A DNA stretch of 64,000 nt from Tenrec ecaudatus (lineage: Eukaryota > Chordata > Mammalia > Afrosoricida > Tenrecidae), in assembly GCF_050624435.1 (NCBI RefSeq), contig NC_134546.1, positions 11,927,001 to 11,991,000 on the forward strand. The letters run 5' to 3'. This document shows positions 23,199 through 33,499 of this stretch, in pieces. The position numbers were made by a program, and so were the translations under genes. The notes under the pieces were generated by a model, which was given only the letters and a program-made list of their open reading frames with translations, was not told where the DNA came from and ran no database searches. Numbering within the stretch: position 1 is the stretch's first letter; every line of letters begins with the position of its first letter.

Positions 23199-23317
23199 TA
23201 AGATTCCTTCTTTTTATGAGAATGAACCTTTCCTTCCTGCTCCATCGCTTAATTCCACCCAAGCTCATTGGCTTTCTTTCTTCAATCCCTACAAACCTCT
23301 GAGTGCATAGTATTACT

Positions 23318-23560
23318 AATAATGGAGATTATGATGTAGTACAATAGTTAACACTTGCAGAATACTTTCTACATGCCCAGTACCATTGGGATGCTTTATG
23401 AAGGTCTATTCTCTTAATACTCACAATAGCCCTATGAAGTTGGTGTTCCTATTAGCCCACCTATTATATGAGGGAACTGAGGCACAGAGATACTAAGTAA
23501 ATTGTCCAAGGCCTCACAGCCAGTACATGAGGGAGCCATGATTTTAAGACAGGTATTCTG
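23318..23560 (+). mobile_element. MIR SINE
   Basis: Nearly complete MIR: aatagttaacacttgcagaa, tactcacaatagccctatga, gggaactgaggcacagagat, ccaaggcctcacagccagta. Pan-mammalian and ancient. Confidence 0.85.
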
Positions 23561-24094
23561 TCCTCACGGTGGATGACATTTTGTTTTTCAGATAATAGAA
23601 AACCCATCACACAGTGGTTTAGGTCAGAAGGGGAATTGATTTCCTCCTATACCCGACAGTCCTTGGATAGGCCTTCCTTCAGGCTCAAGCCATGGGGCCT
23701 CTTCCATACTCATCTCTCAACAGTGCTTGCCCTTGACTTTTGGCTTCATGTCAGGCAGTCTCTCTCTAACGGATGAAGTTGGAAACAGCAGTAGACCCGT
23801 ATTATCATCAGATTAACTGCAGAAGAGAATCTTCCTCCAACACTTCCAACATAATTGTCAGGGGTGCGTCTTAGTCACCTCAGTTGAGGTCCCTGCAGCT
23901 CTAGGGGTAGACTAGGCTCATTAGCCAGTTCTTGGTGTTGTGATAATGTGTGCATGTGAGGGCTGGGGACAGTGTTGTGTTAGCTTCATCGCAACCTCAT
24001 AGGTCAAATGTGGTTGAGCAGCTATTGCGCTAGAGATAGATGGAGCACCATTATAAATGGCATGGCCATCTGGAAAGAAAAATATTGAATGTCC
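23561..24094. other. Unassigned, partly old repeat
   Basis: 23570-23770 has the feel of an old interspersed repeat (agaaaacccatcacacagtg, gggaattgatttcctcc) that I cannot name. The rest is unassigned. Confidence 0.35.
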
Positions 24095-24525
24095 AACTAA
24101 CTAAACTTACTGCCATTGAGTAGATGCCCACTCATAGTGACAATGTAGAACATAGTAGAATTTTTCTTTTGGGTTTCTGAGACCCATGTATCCCCAAATG
24201 AATGATACCACCCCTTCAGGGGCGCTGGAACCATTCGGGCTGGGGGGGTGGGGCGTGGTGCACAACAACAGATGCCTATACTTTATCCTGGGTTATGGGC
24301 TATAGTACAAGAGTTTTTCATTAAAAACCCCAGAGGGCCACTGAGTGATTTTTTTCCTTCCTTAAAAAAGGGATCGCAAGGTAAATAAGTTTGGGAACCT
24401 ACACTGTAAACCTTTACAGAAGTGGACAGCCTCATCTTTCTCCTAAGCAGCTGCTGATGAGTTTGAACCATTGACCTTTTGTTTGGTAACCCAGTGCTTG
24501 ATCCAATAAGCCACCAGGTCTTCTT
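24095..24525 (-). mobile_element. AfroSINE split by a 190-bp insertion
   Basis: The 3' half (tactgccattgagtagatgc to gggtttctgagac) and the 5' half (taaacctttacag to ataagccaccaggtcttctt) of one antisense AfroSINE are separated by foreign sequence, listed as a candidate hAT element. About 25 bp at 24184-24208 belong to neither. Confidence 0.75.
24217..24406. mobile_element. Candidate small non-autonomous hAT
   Basis: Starts caggggcgctggaacc and ends gggaacctacactg, so both ends carry CAG..CTG with a related GGAACC/GGTTCC inner part. Flanking 8-mers cacccctt and taaacctt agree at 5 of 8 bases. It interrupts an AfroSINE and has no coding capacity. Family unnamed; a hAT is the best guess from end structure. 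Confidence 0.42.
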
Positions 24526-24579
24526 TCCCTACAAGTAGGTACTCCATTTTATTGCTTCTGTTTTAAATGATCCGCCCAA

Positions 24580-24695
24580 CACTAGACCTTTCTACTCCCA
24601 CAAGGAGGGACAGTCTCAGAAACCTCCTGGAGAAGCTGTACTCTGTCCTATGAGCTGAAATCGACTGTATGGCAGAGTTTGGTTTGGGTTTGGCA
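24580..24695 (+). mobile_element. AfroSINE 3' half
   Basis: cctttctactcccacaagga, ggacagtctcagaaacctcc and gctgaaatcgactgtatggc mark the 3' half, followed by the family's ggtttgggtttgg tail. Confidence 0.75.
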
Positions 24696-25350
24696 GATCT
24701 AGAGCAGCAGGGACGCGTTAGAGCTTCCAAAGCCCGTGCCATGCTCCCATACAAAGATCAACTAGAAATGACTTGAATGGCAGGCGCCAGGGGAGTATTT
24801 GTGGGTCAGGAGACTGCCTAGCTTTGTGGCTAGTCATACTGTCACTTCCCCTTCTTGCCTGTAATCTCAGCCTTGAGAGGTTCCAACTGCTAGACTGGAT
24901 CTTCAGGAGGACCGGACGGGAATGATGACAGGGGTGGGGCAAAGGTAGGGGGAAAGGAGCTTCCTTGAAATGGCAAACTCAGTGACCTCGAGAAGCCTTG
25001 CTTCTGTGGGCTCATCAGACTAATTTTAGACTCTTAATTAACCTCTGGCAATTATTTTTCACATCCAGAAATTCCCCAGTTTTATTTACGCAGTCACTTA
25101 GCCTTTTCACAGGCCACGTCATCTCCTTATTTTTGGATCTGCTTTAAAAACCACCAGCCACCCCCAAAGTCTCTCAAAAAACTGGAGTGGAAGCCAAGGC
25201 ATAACCCAGGCTGAGTGTCTACACCTTCAAAGGGAATCGTGGTCTGGAAGCCAGAAGCCAGACAGGCACCAATTAGCAGTGATTGAAAATCTTCCATTCT
25301 TCTCATTGCTAATGCAAGAAATGGTGGCAATATCATAAAGCCCCCGGTTT
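24696..25350. other. Unassigned sequence
   Basis: Apparently single copy; no exon or repeat supported. Confidence 0.35.
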
Positions 25351-25530
25351 TGTTTTCTTATTTTATTTTTATTCTTTTGGTGGTTGTTGTTGCTGAGTCT
25401 GTACACAGCAGCACGTACAGCCGATCCAGTCGTTTCTACGTGTACAATTCGGTGACATTGATTCTGTTCTTTGAGTTCTGCCATCATGCTCGCCTTCTTT
25501 TCTGAATGGCCATTGCGAAGTGTCTCATCT
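25351..25530 (-). mobile_element. Old L1 3' UTR fragment
   Basis: gtacacagcagcacgtacag, ctacgtgtacaattcggtga and ctgccatcatgctcgccttc match the antisense afrotherian L1 3' UTR seen also at 34.8 and 42.8 kb. Confidence 0.6.
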
Positions 25531-26599
25531 AACTTTTCAAATTACTGAACAACGGCCTCTATTAAGAAAACAAACGCGGGAACTGGAAGTGCAAATATTA
25601 AAAGGTACAAATGGGATAAAATGAAAAGTAGTTCTGCTTTCCAACCACCTGAGCAGTTGATTTGAATATTAAACTCTGGGGACAGCAATTGCCCCAATGA
25701 TTTCCTAATCATTCAATTCGACTGATTCTCTGTCACAAAAGCAAAGGCCCACGCTTTTTCTATAGCTCTTAGGGTAGGGCCAGCTTCCCAGAACTTCGGA
25801 GCAAATACCTTTAAAGATAGAGGGTGTGATGGGCTGCCATCGATTATTATGTTCACAATATAATCCTGGCTGCTTACAATTCTCTGTACATTGTATACAT
25901 TCCACGCAACACCTTAAAGCCGTGTTGTTGACCGATCGCACTTGGAAAAGACTATTGCATAAACCATTACCCTCATTTTTCACAGTAACACTGAAACCGG
26001 GGAGACTCGAGCCATCCGTGTAATAAACAGGGCTGCCATAGACCATGCAGGGGCCGTTTGTTTAGTAAGAAGACTGTATTTTCAGGTTCATTTCTATAGG
26101 GTTTTTCCTAGTTGCTTCTCAGTCGGTAGAGCACTGGAAGCCTCAGGGACGAAATACAGCATCCTCTCAGGTGTGTGGTGAAGTTGGCTCGTGGTGTCTT
26201 GGTACAGCTGCCATTGGCCGCTGATGGTCATCCATTCTTCTCTTTCTCTTGGAGATTGCCGTCTGAGTGGTTTCTGTTTAGTGTGGACAAGTAGATTGCA
26301 TATGCTTATTTTTTTTCTGGTGATTCCTCTCATACTGCAGCTTCCTAGGAAGAACTCGCCATTCTTGGCTTTTTGTTTGTTTGTTTGCGTGTAATCATTA
26401 GCTTTACCGGAATCGTCCTTGCTATGGTGTGACGTGGGCTTCCTGTTGTGGGTTGTCATGCCGCTGGCCTTTTGGCAGCCGATTCCCAGCCAGGCTGGGC
26501 TATGTGGAAACCTTTGGCTGAGCTCAAACAGCCAGCCTTAGAAAGTAGTCGAACACTTTACTAGGTAGTCAGCACCTATTAGAAGTCAAAAACTCTTTA
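25531..26599. other. Unassigned sequence with a Cys-rich reverse frame
   Basis: No repeat recognised. The reverse strand has a 113-codon frame (25705-26046) with nine cysteines, including a CC..C..C cluster and a C-x-C near the end. It lacks splice signals, codon bias evidence and a recognised family; chance is the default view. Confidence 0.3.
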
Positions 26600-26945
26600 G
26601 TTTTCAAAAAAAAATTATTGACATAGAATTCACACAGCAGATAATCCAATAGTTCAATGATATTAAGAGGAATTGCGCAATCACCACCACAGTCAATCTC
26701 AGAACATTTTCTCCTTCCTGATATTCATCGTTATGAGCACCCATTTCCCTCCAGCCTCCCCTGCCCTAACCCTCCACGAAACCATGAATCCAGTTACTGT
26801 CTCTGTAGATTTACCCCTCCTGGATTTCATATACAGAAAACATAAAACAAAACTAACAGCAACAAAATACAACAGAGAAAAACCTCCATCTAAAAGAAAT
26901 ACTAAAGTAAAGATATTAAAACATTTACATATTTTAAAATAGTAA
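26600..26945 (-). mobile_element. Old L1 3' UTR fragment
   Basis: aaattattgacatagaattc, gcgcaatcaccaccacagtc and tctcagaacattttctcc are the standard antisense L1 3' UTR order, as at 11.1 kb. Confidence 0.65.
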
Positions 26946-27267
26946 AAATTAAAACGAATTTAAAATGGATCAAAAGCGAAGTCAAGTGCTAAGGTATTCT
27001 ATTTTAACTTAACTAGTTTACAATAATCTGCTCTGTCTGATAGCCAATCTGGAGGAGGAACAAGAGTAAAGCTTACATTCTGAACCCCTGGTTTGCACAA
27101 GGCTGTGGATGCAAATGACAGTGAAAGGCTGAAATTCAACAGAAGAGTCTGCATGTGGATTGAGACGCCAGTGAATCCCTCTGGCCGTAGTCTAGGAGTG
27201 TTAATGGCCTTGTATCAAACGCTCTTCTTGTTCTTGATCAGATGTCTTGAATTTGAGGAGTTCTGCG
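26946..27267. other. Unassigned sequence
   Basis: A/T-rich at left, then single-copy-looking sequence. Nothing supported. Confidence 0.3.
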
Positions 27268-27435
27268 GGTATAGTGGGTAGGAGTTGGGTTGCTAACTAA
27301 GAGGTCAGTAGTTTGAAAGCTCCAACCTCTTCTTAGGAGAAAGATGAGGCTTTCGACACCTGGAAAGATGTACCGTCTCGGAAGCCCACAGGGCAGGAAG
27401 CTATAGTCTATAGTTGGACGGTGAGTTTACATTTA
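27268..27435 (+). mobile_element. AfroSINE
   Basis: Sense copy: gttgggttgctaactaagag, gtcagtagtttgaaagctcc, ggagaaagatgaggctttcg, and cacagggcaggaagctatag. 3' end shortened. Confidence 0.8.
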
Positions 27436-27844
27436 GTTTGCTTTTCAAGCATTCCACATAGAGATGGGGGAATATCAAGTTTATGATATTTGGTTGAGCT
27501 TCTAATTCCAAGGGCAGCACCTCTCGCCAGTGGGTGGCCCTCTACATTCTCATCAGGAATCTCAAGCAGCTACTAGAAGTGCAAACCATGTTCATATCTT
27601 CATCAGTAACCTGTGCTTTGCCAGAAGGGGCTTCTCTTGGTGATGCTGGCAGCCTGTGGAATGCATGTGGACCCTCGACCTGGCGTAGTTGAGCTGTGGA
27701 CAGGCTATTCCCCGCACTTGCACGAACACCAGAATCTAGCAACGTCTTGCAGCCTGTACCCTTCAGGAAAGCACCCCCTGCCCCCTTGATCCTAAATGGA
27801 CCTAAATCTGGTTGTGGTTGTCTGAAGTTATCTATCAGGATTGC
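27436..27844. other. Unassigned sequence
   Basis: Single-copy-looking, moderately GC-rich sequence between a SINE and an RTE fragment. No exon supported. Confidence 0.3.
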
Positions 27845-28048
27845 CGTTGTTAGAAGGGGCCACATCGGCTCTGACTCTTAGCACCTTATGGGTGATGCAA
27901 TGGAACGTCGCCCAGTCCCGTACTACCCTGGTACTTGTCCCCGCGTTTGAACCCTTGGTTGTAGCCATTATGCTAATTTCATGAGGGTCTCCTTCTTTTT
28001 GCTGACTCTCTTCTTTGCCAAGTATCATGTCCTTTTTCAGGGTCCTCG
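27845..28048 (-). mobile_element. RTE 3' end fragment
   Basis: Antisense RTE terminus: gttgttagaaggggccacat, gtgatgcaatggaacgtcgc, gccaagtatcatgtcctttt. An AfroSINE abuts the right edge. Confidence 0.75.
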
Positions 28049-28230
28049 GGAGGAGCCCTGGTGGCGTAGTGGGTAACTGCCAGGGCCACAGTTTGAGCCC
28101 ATCAACTCTGCTGGGGGAGAGGCATGCCGCTTTCTGCTCCTGTGGAGACTTACAGCATTGGGACCAGTTCTACCTGGTCCTCTACGGTCCCTATAAGCTA
28201 CGATAGACTTGATGGCAGTGTGTTTTTAAG
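28049..28230 (+). mobile_element. AfroSINE
   Basis: Sense copy with an unusually clear head, gaggagccctggtggcgtag, and end cgatagacttgatggcagtg followed by T-rich sequence. The tRNA-like core is slightly shortened. Confidence 0.87.
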
Positions 28231-28247
28231 GTGAGACCCACTTGAGC

Positions 28248-28430
28248 AGCACTGCTGGTGCTTCTGGGTAAGGGTTAGACTGGGAACCACAGAGTTGGTA
28301 GTTTGAACCCACCACTTGGCCTGTGGGAGAAAGAGGAGGCTGTCTGCTTCTTTGAAGTTTTATATTCTTGGAAACCCTTTATAGAGTGACAATGAGTTAG
28401 AGTTGACTGGAGGGCAGCGATTTTTTTGTT
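28248..28430 (+). mobile_element. AfroSINE
   Basis: A second sense copy directly behind the first: ctgggtaagggttagactgg, gtagtttgaacccaccactt, gagttagagttgactggagg, then a T-rich tail. Confidence 0.82.
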
Positions 28431-28454
28431 TTCACTCCCCACCATCCCGCCCCG

Positions 28455-28713
28455 CCGATAGTATACGCAAAGTTATTAAGTTTGACTCTACATTGAGAGG
28501 GCAGCTTTTCCCCAATCCTGCATTGGATGCCTTCCAACCTTACGGACTCATCTTCTGGCAGCACTGTAGCAGACGTTCCGTGGTTCGTTCTTCAGAAATG
28601 GGCCGCCCGTTCCTCTGGAAGCTCTGCTAAAACCTATACACTATGGTTGACTCTGCTTTTATCTGGACTATGGATGCCTTCGCTTTCAGCATTGCAGCAA
28701 TATGCAAGCAACC
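28455..28713 (-). mobile_element. RTE 5' region fragment
   Basis: Antisense to the upstream, non-reverse-transcriptase part of RTE: gtttgactctacattgagag, ggatgccttccaaccttacg, ttcagcattgcagcaatatg. This is the only piece of RTE 5' region recognised in the window. Joined directly to a solo LTR. Confidence 0.6.
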
Positions 28714-29141
28714 TGTGGCAGTTACATAATCTCCTGTCAACTTGAGCGAAGGGGTGGAGTCTAGCCTGTCAGTCAGGTCACAGCTAATGATGCCTCTGTG
28801 TGGGCATGGCCTTCTCCTGAGGGTTCTGGAAACTCCTGTCTTCCTCTCTGAAGGTGGGACACACATTCTCCCTGTGAGGCATTCCTGTTGACAAGCCACG
28901 TGGAGCTATGCTGATGAAACCAGAGCACTGGAGCTGGAGGAGCCACGTGGAGACTCACACCAGCGCTGAGATGAAATGCTTCCACCATCACTTGGATCCA
29001 CAAAATTTTCCACCCCCTGGCCAGCGATGTTCCTGCATTTGCCATCATTGCATGTGTTGCGTGAGTCTGAAGAGGAATTTATAGATTGGTATCAGACATA
29101 TATCTCCATTGGATTTTTTTTATAGAATCTGGCCTAACACA
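28714..29141 (+). mobile_element. Solo ERV LTR, internally deleted
   Basis: Starts tgtggcagttacataatctc and ends ctaacaca. The part before the end, including the TATA region, is largely deleted (about 120 bp shorter than its neighbours). Flanks caacc and attac do not match, and the two sides belong to different elements (RTE and L1), so the locus has rearranged. Confidence 0.8.
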
Positions 29142-29356
29142 ATTACACTCAAAAGTTTACATTTACATATGATCCCATCTCTACTTTCTGGTCCTGATCT
29201 GATTGTGTCATCAGAGTTTTGCTCCTTCAAATAGCTATTAGAAGAGAAATCTCAACTCTTACATGATAGCACATACAAAAATGAAACAAAATGGGGCACA
29301 GACCTAAATGTAAGAAATAAAACTATAAAATTACTAGCAGAAAATAGGAAACTATC

Positions 29357-29911
29357 TGTGGTAGTTACATAATCTGGTGTCAATTTGGGACACCATTGAG
29401 AGGATTAAGAGTGAAGGGGTGGAGTCTAGTCTGTCAATCAAGATATAACCAAAGAGGCCTCTGTGTGGGCCTGGCCTTCTCCTGAGAATTCTGGGAACAT
29501 CTGTATTTCCTCCTTGGAGGTGGGAGACACTTCTCTCTCTCTGTTCACTTCCTGTGAGACATCCCTGTGGAGAAGTCACATGGCGCTATCCTGATGCAGC
29601 CCTGGGAACTGGAGGAGCCACATGAGACCACTGCCATCACTGAGATGCTTACAATGCCACTGGATCAAAAAACTTTCTACCCACTGGCCTGTGATCATCC
29701 TGCATTCGGTGTCATTGCATGTGTCTTGTGAGTCTGAAGAGGACTTTATAGATTGGTATCAGACATGTGGGCTAATATCAGACGTTTAGACTTGATCTGG
29801 ACTGGCCTGGGATGTTTTCTCAATATTCAACTACTTTTGTATATAAATCTCTTTTTTATACACATATGAGTGCCTATGAATTTGTTTCTCTAGTTTTCTC
29901 AGTCTAACACA
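29357..29911 (+). mobile_element. Solo ERV LTR, perfect 5-bp target duplication
   Basis: Reference copy of the family: tgtggtagttacataatctg ... tcagtctaacaca, 555 bp, flanked by ctatc at 29352-29356 and 29912-29916. A TATA-like tatataaatc lies at about 29840, with about 70 bp to the LTR end, as expected for a U3-R-U5 layout. No internal retroviral sequence, so only the promoter-bearing LTR remains. Confidence 0.93.
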
Positions 29912-30033
29912 CTATCTCTGTGTGAACATAACTTTACCTGTTTTCTTAAATAAATAGCTAGGAGTATAACTGCTGAGTTACAAAATAAGTATATATTTAA
30001 ACATATTAGAAACTGCCATATTGTTTTCTGGAG

Positions 30034-30240
30034 GAGGAGCCCTGGTAGCATAGTGGTTACACGTTGGGTTGCTTAACTGCAAGGTCAGCAGTTCAAAGCC
30101 ATCAACAGCTCTGAGGGAGAAAGATGAGGCTTTCTACTTGCATAAAGAGTTATAGTCTTGGACTGTAAACTTTTATAAGGGGCAATTATACCCTGTAGGG
30201 TTACTATGAGTCGGAAACAACTCAATGGCAGTGAGCTATA
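30034..30240 (+). mobile_element. AfroSINE
   Basis: Full sense copy: gaggagccctggtagcatag, aaggtcagcagttcaaagcc, ctatgagtcggaaacaactc. Inserted in the L1. Confidence 0.9.
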
Positions 30241-30688
30241 TAATTTTCTAAAGTATTTGTACTCTTATAAACAAAGTACTATGATTTCAACTGTTTCACA
30301 TCTTCACCACACAAGGACATAGCGTGTGAATGTTCAAGGTAGTTTTATAGTTTTATCTATAATAGCTATAGGGAGCCCAAATGTACATCAACGGGTCCAA
30401 TAATAAGCATGTGTTATTATGTCCATACAATAGAGTACTGCTCAGCAGGAGAAAGAGGGAACTGCTGATGTATACTGCAAGATGGATGCATCTCAAAAGC
30501 ATCATGCTAAAATGAAAGATGTTAGACCTCAAAGGCTACCAACTGTATGCTTCTGTTTCTCTGAAGTTATTATTTTAAAGGCAAAACTGTGAGGATAGAA
30601 CCACATTGGGGCCAGGAAGTGGGGAAGGGGTCAGCTGTAAATGTAAACTTCTTGGGGTGATGATCAAGTTCTACAGCTTGATTGTGAT

Positions 30689-31000
30689 CCTGGTCTGTGT
30701 TGGAAATATAGCGAGATGCTCCTTAGAATTGAAGATTGTGGGCGCTCATCTCACATACTTTGGATATGCTACCAGGAAGGACCAGTCCCTGGTGAAGGGC
30801 ATTGAGTGGGACATTAGCTAAACAAGAGGAAGGCCTTCGATGAGATGGATTGACTTGGTGACCGCAGCAATGGGCTCAGCATAGCAATTATGAAAATGCT
30901 GCAGGACCAGAAAATGATTCTTTCCATTGTACAGGTCTAGGTCTAAGCCACAATGAGTCAGACAGACTCTATGGCACCTAACCCCACCAACAGCAATTGT
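30689..31000 (+). mobile_element. RTE 3'-terminal segment
   Basis: Sense RTE end: cgagatgctccttagaattg, ctcatctcacatactttgga, gatgagatggattgacttgg, and ctatggcacctaacccc. Its 5' edge corresponds almost exactly to the position where the antisense piece at 31003-31332 stops. Confidence 0.85.
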
Positions 31001-31002
31001 TA

Positions 31003-31332
31003 TGGAACCACACTGCCACATCTGGTTTAATTCTTCTGGGCACTGAATCTATGGGAGATTCGATACACCTTGCCAACATTATAATTCAAATGCATCCATT
31101 CTACTGCAGTTTTATTTATTCATTTTCTAATTTTCACATGCATATGAAGTCATGGAAAATATCAGCACTTGGGTCGGGAGCACCTTAGTCCTGAAAGTGA
31201 CGTTTTTGCTTTTTAACATGTTAAAGAGGTCTTGTGCAGCAGATTTGCCCAATGTAACGCATCATTTGATTTCTTGTCTCCAGTCTCCGTACATGTAGAT
31301 TGTGGATCCAAGTAAAATTATAGCCTTGGTTT
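31003..31332 (-). mobile_element. RTE segment in opposite orientation
   Basis: Antisense RTE covering the region just upstream of the terminal 310 bp: ccttgccaacattataattc, tcacatgcatatgaagtcat, gtcttgtgcagcagatttgc, gattgtggatccaagtaaaa. With the neighbour it looks like one element whose 3' end has been flipped. Confidence 0.85.
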
Positions 31333-31727
31333 TTGTCTTATTTACCATAGCTTTATAAGAAGTCATATGTTATATTTTTTATAATCAGGTAGTATGAGAT
31401 CTTCACCTTTGTTCTTTCTTTTCTTTAAAACTGTGCTTTAAACCATGGAGATTTAGTTTGGTCCTAGGCTGAGAGTGAGGTGACCCTTGTTCTCCTCTCA
31501 CCTCCGCCACGCGCTCAATTTGAGACCTTGGGCCAAGCACTGGAACTGCCTGATTCTCATAGTATTTTATGACTTGTGATGCTTCTTTAAATGAATGATT
31601 GAAAACAAAAAGTTCCTTTTATAACACTAAAGAATGATGCATCTTTCCCTTGATAGGTTGCAATGAACCAAGGGTAGGTTATTTTGTAGACGGCCCATCG
31701 AGATAGCGTCTCTATTCTTTTAGTGTT
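31333..31727. other. Unassigned sequence around a MIR
   Basis: A/T-rich sequence plus the MIR-like core at 31465-31575; otherwise nothing recognised. Confidence 0.3.
31465..31575 (+). mobile_element. MIR core remnant
   Basis: gaccttgggccaagcactgg followed by a cctgattctcatag segment follows the MIR core. Old and short. Confidence 0.5.
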
Positions 31728-32214
31728 TGTGTCAGGCTGGGTTGTCTGGAGAAACAAAGTCAGTGACTTTCATATACGTATAAGAAAGAGCTTTATGTTA
31801 AGAAGGAACTCCAGCCCAGTCCGTCTCAAGTTCAATGCTAGCCAGGGTCCTCTTCAGACTCAGGTAGCTGCATGGCAATGATGCCAAGAAATGAAGTGAC
31901 ATGCTGGTAGATGCAGAGTTTTGTGGATCCAAGGAAACATGCTGCCCCTGGAGGTAGCCACAGAGTGCCAGCTAGCAGGAAGGTGAAGAGAGAGAGAGAG
32001 AGAAAGAGATAGAGAAAGAAGAAGAAGAAGAAGAAGAAGAAGAAGAAGAAGAAGAAGAAGAAGAAGAAGAAGAAGAAGAAGAAGAAGGTCCCCAGTTTCT
32101 CCCTTATAATAAGGCCATGCCCCAGGAACATATCATCAAGTGGTACCCAGATTGACAGGTTGTACTCTGCCCCTAGCCAGAAGTGTCCAGTGGACATGGT
32201 ATCTAACTACCACA
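31728..32214 (-). mobile_element. Solo ERV LTR, perfect 5-bp target duplication
   Basis: tgtgtcaggctgggttgtct ... actaccaca flanked by gtgtt at 31723-31727 and 32215-32219. The same family in antisense, but its middle has been replaced by a purine microsatellite (GA then GAA). Confidence 0.9.
32015..32088 (+). repeat. (GAA)n microsatellite, about 24 units
   Basis: Uninterrupted GAA run preceded by a GA run (31986-32004), all inside the solo LTR. Long pure GAA/TTC tracts can form triplex DNA, which is general knowledge and not shown here. Accounts for a long poly-F reverse frame. Confidence 0.97.
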
Positions 32215-32249
32215 GTGTTGAAAAAATATTAGCTCTCTAGTAACCGGAA

Positions 32250-32487
32250 GGAAAAGCGGTGTCACTATTGCACATTGGTTAAGAGTTTGGCTGCTAACCA
32301 AAGGTGTGTCATTTGAACTTGCCTTTGGCTCGTGAAAGAAAAATCTTGAGAATCTTCTCCCAAGAAGAACTTTCTCCCAAGAAGGCTCTTGTCTGTCTAG
32401 AAAGTCCGATGGAATGGGGCAATTCTATTCTGCCCAGGAGGGTCTCTCTGGGTCAGAATGGACCTGATGGCACCAAACAACAGCCAC
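32250..32487 (+). mobile_element. AfroSINE with internal duplication
   Basis: ggttaagagtttggctgcta to gtcagaatggacctgatggc. The middle carries the repeated tctcccaagaag motif (two copies at about 32355-32385), so this copy is longer than usual. Confidence 0.82.
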
Positions 32488-32505
32488 AGACTAGTGGGTC
32501 TTCCC

Positions 32506-32698
32506 TATCCAAACCCAAACCAGACTTGCTGTCACTGGGTTGATTCTGATGCATAGCAACCCTACTGGACAGAATAGAACTATAGGTCTTCATGGCAGCA
32601 GAAAGCCTCATCTTTCTCTTGTGGAGGGGATGGTGGGTTTGAACTGCTGACCTTGCAGTTAGCTGCCCAACTGGTAATTATGCGCCTAGTGTTCCTCA
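32506..32698 (-). mobile_element. AfroSINE
   Basis: Antisense copy tail to tail with the previous one: ccaaacccaaaccagacttg to ttatgcgcctagtgttcctc. Confidence 0.85.
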
Positions 32699-32699
32699 G

Positions 32700-33045
32700 G
32701 TCCTCATTCATTGGCCATTATTCATGGATCCTTATCCCCTGACAACATTCTTGGCCATGTGACTTGCTTTGGCCAATGAATTGTGAGCTAGCAGAAACTT
32801 TAAGTCATTAAGTATTCGCTACCTAGTCTCTTTCCCTTCTGCCACCAGACTGCCCTGGCCCAGACAGCTGCTGCCTCTCCTACTTGAGTGTGAAGTGAAA
32901 CTTCATGCCGCAGAACCAAATCTGACCTTCAATGGATGGATAATGTGCATGAGAAACATCCTCTATTCATGTGAGTCGTGCTTGTGAATGAGATTTGGGG
33001 CCATTCATTACCATAACACATGAACTCAGCTAACTGATAAATCCC
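32700..33045 (+). mobile_element. Ancient LTR-like repeat, family not named
   Basis: gtgacttgctttggccaatg, gaattgtgagctagcag and the end segment gtgcatgagaaacatcctct belong to a widespread old mammalian repeat I recognise in outline but cannot name. Confidence 0.4.
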
Positions 33046-33162
33046 TCAAAGTCGCATGTCAGCAGATACCTTTGTTCAGTTGGTTGGTCATAACAGCAAC
33101 ATCCCAAAGCCTAACTTTACTTATCCAAGGGAGACAGGAAGGATGAAAGTCACGGTGTTGAA

Positions 33163-33295
33163 TGAATATTGTGGGCCAGATAGTGTGCTGAGTGTTATAT
33201 GTCTTTTCTGATTTAGCTCTGCAGCACTGCTGAGAGTGAATTATTATTTTACCAAAGGGATACTGACCATGGTGGTAAAGTGGCTTGTTTTGGTA
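33163..33295 (+). mobile_element. MIR SINE fragment
   Basis: gggccagatagtgtgctgag, then gtgaattattattttaccaa, follow the MIR order. 5' part only. Confidence 0.65.
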
Positions 33296-33499
33296 AGTGG
33301 ATGAGTTAAGTTGTTACATCTGTATGATTCTAAAAACACCATTCTGCTGTACAAAGCTTATCCCAGCTGCTTCTCCATGCTGATCTTTAATGGGGAAACT
33401 CCTATTTGTTAGGACTCAGCTCAGACACAAAACATGATTTTGAATATGAATCCTCCAATTGTTACTTAAATAGTCTTCCACCAATCTTTGTCTATTGCG

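Larger units (their letters stand above)
29142..30655 (+). mobile_element. L1 3' region, sense, with nested LTR and SINE
   Basis: Pieces 29142-29356, 29917-30033 and 30241-30655 read in order as L1 ORF2 end and 3' UTR (atggggcacagacctaaatg, agaaactgccatattgtttt, acaatagagtactgctcagc, gatggatgcatctcaaaagc). The LTR at 29357-29911 and AfroSINE at 30034-30240 interrupt it. Confidence 0.75.

Noticed and set aside
31838..32197. Reverse frame with a long phenylalanine run
   Set aside because: It is the complement of the GAA microsatellite within a solo LTR.
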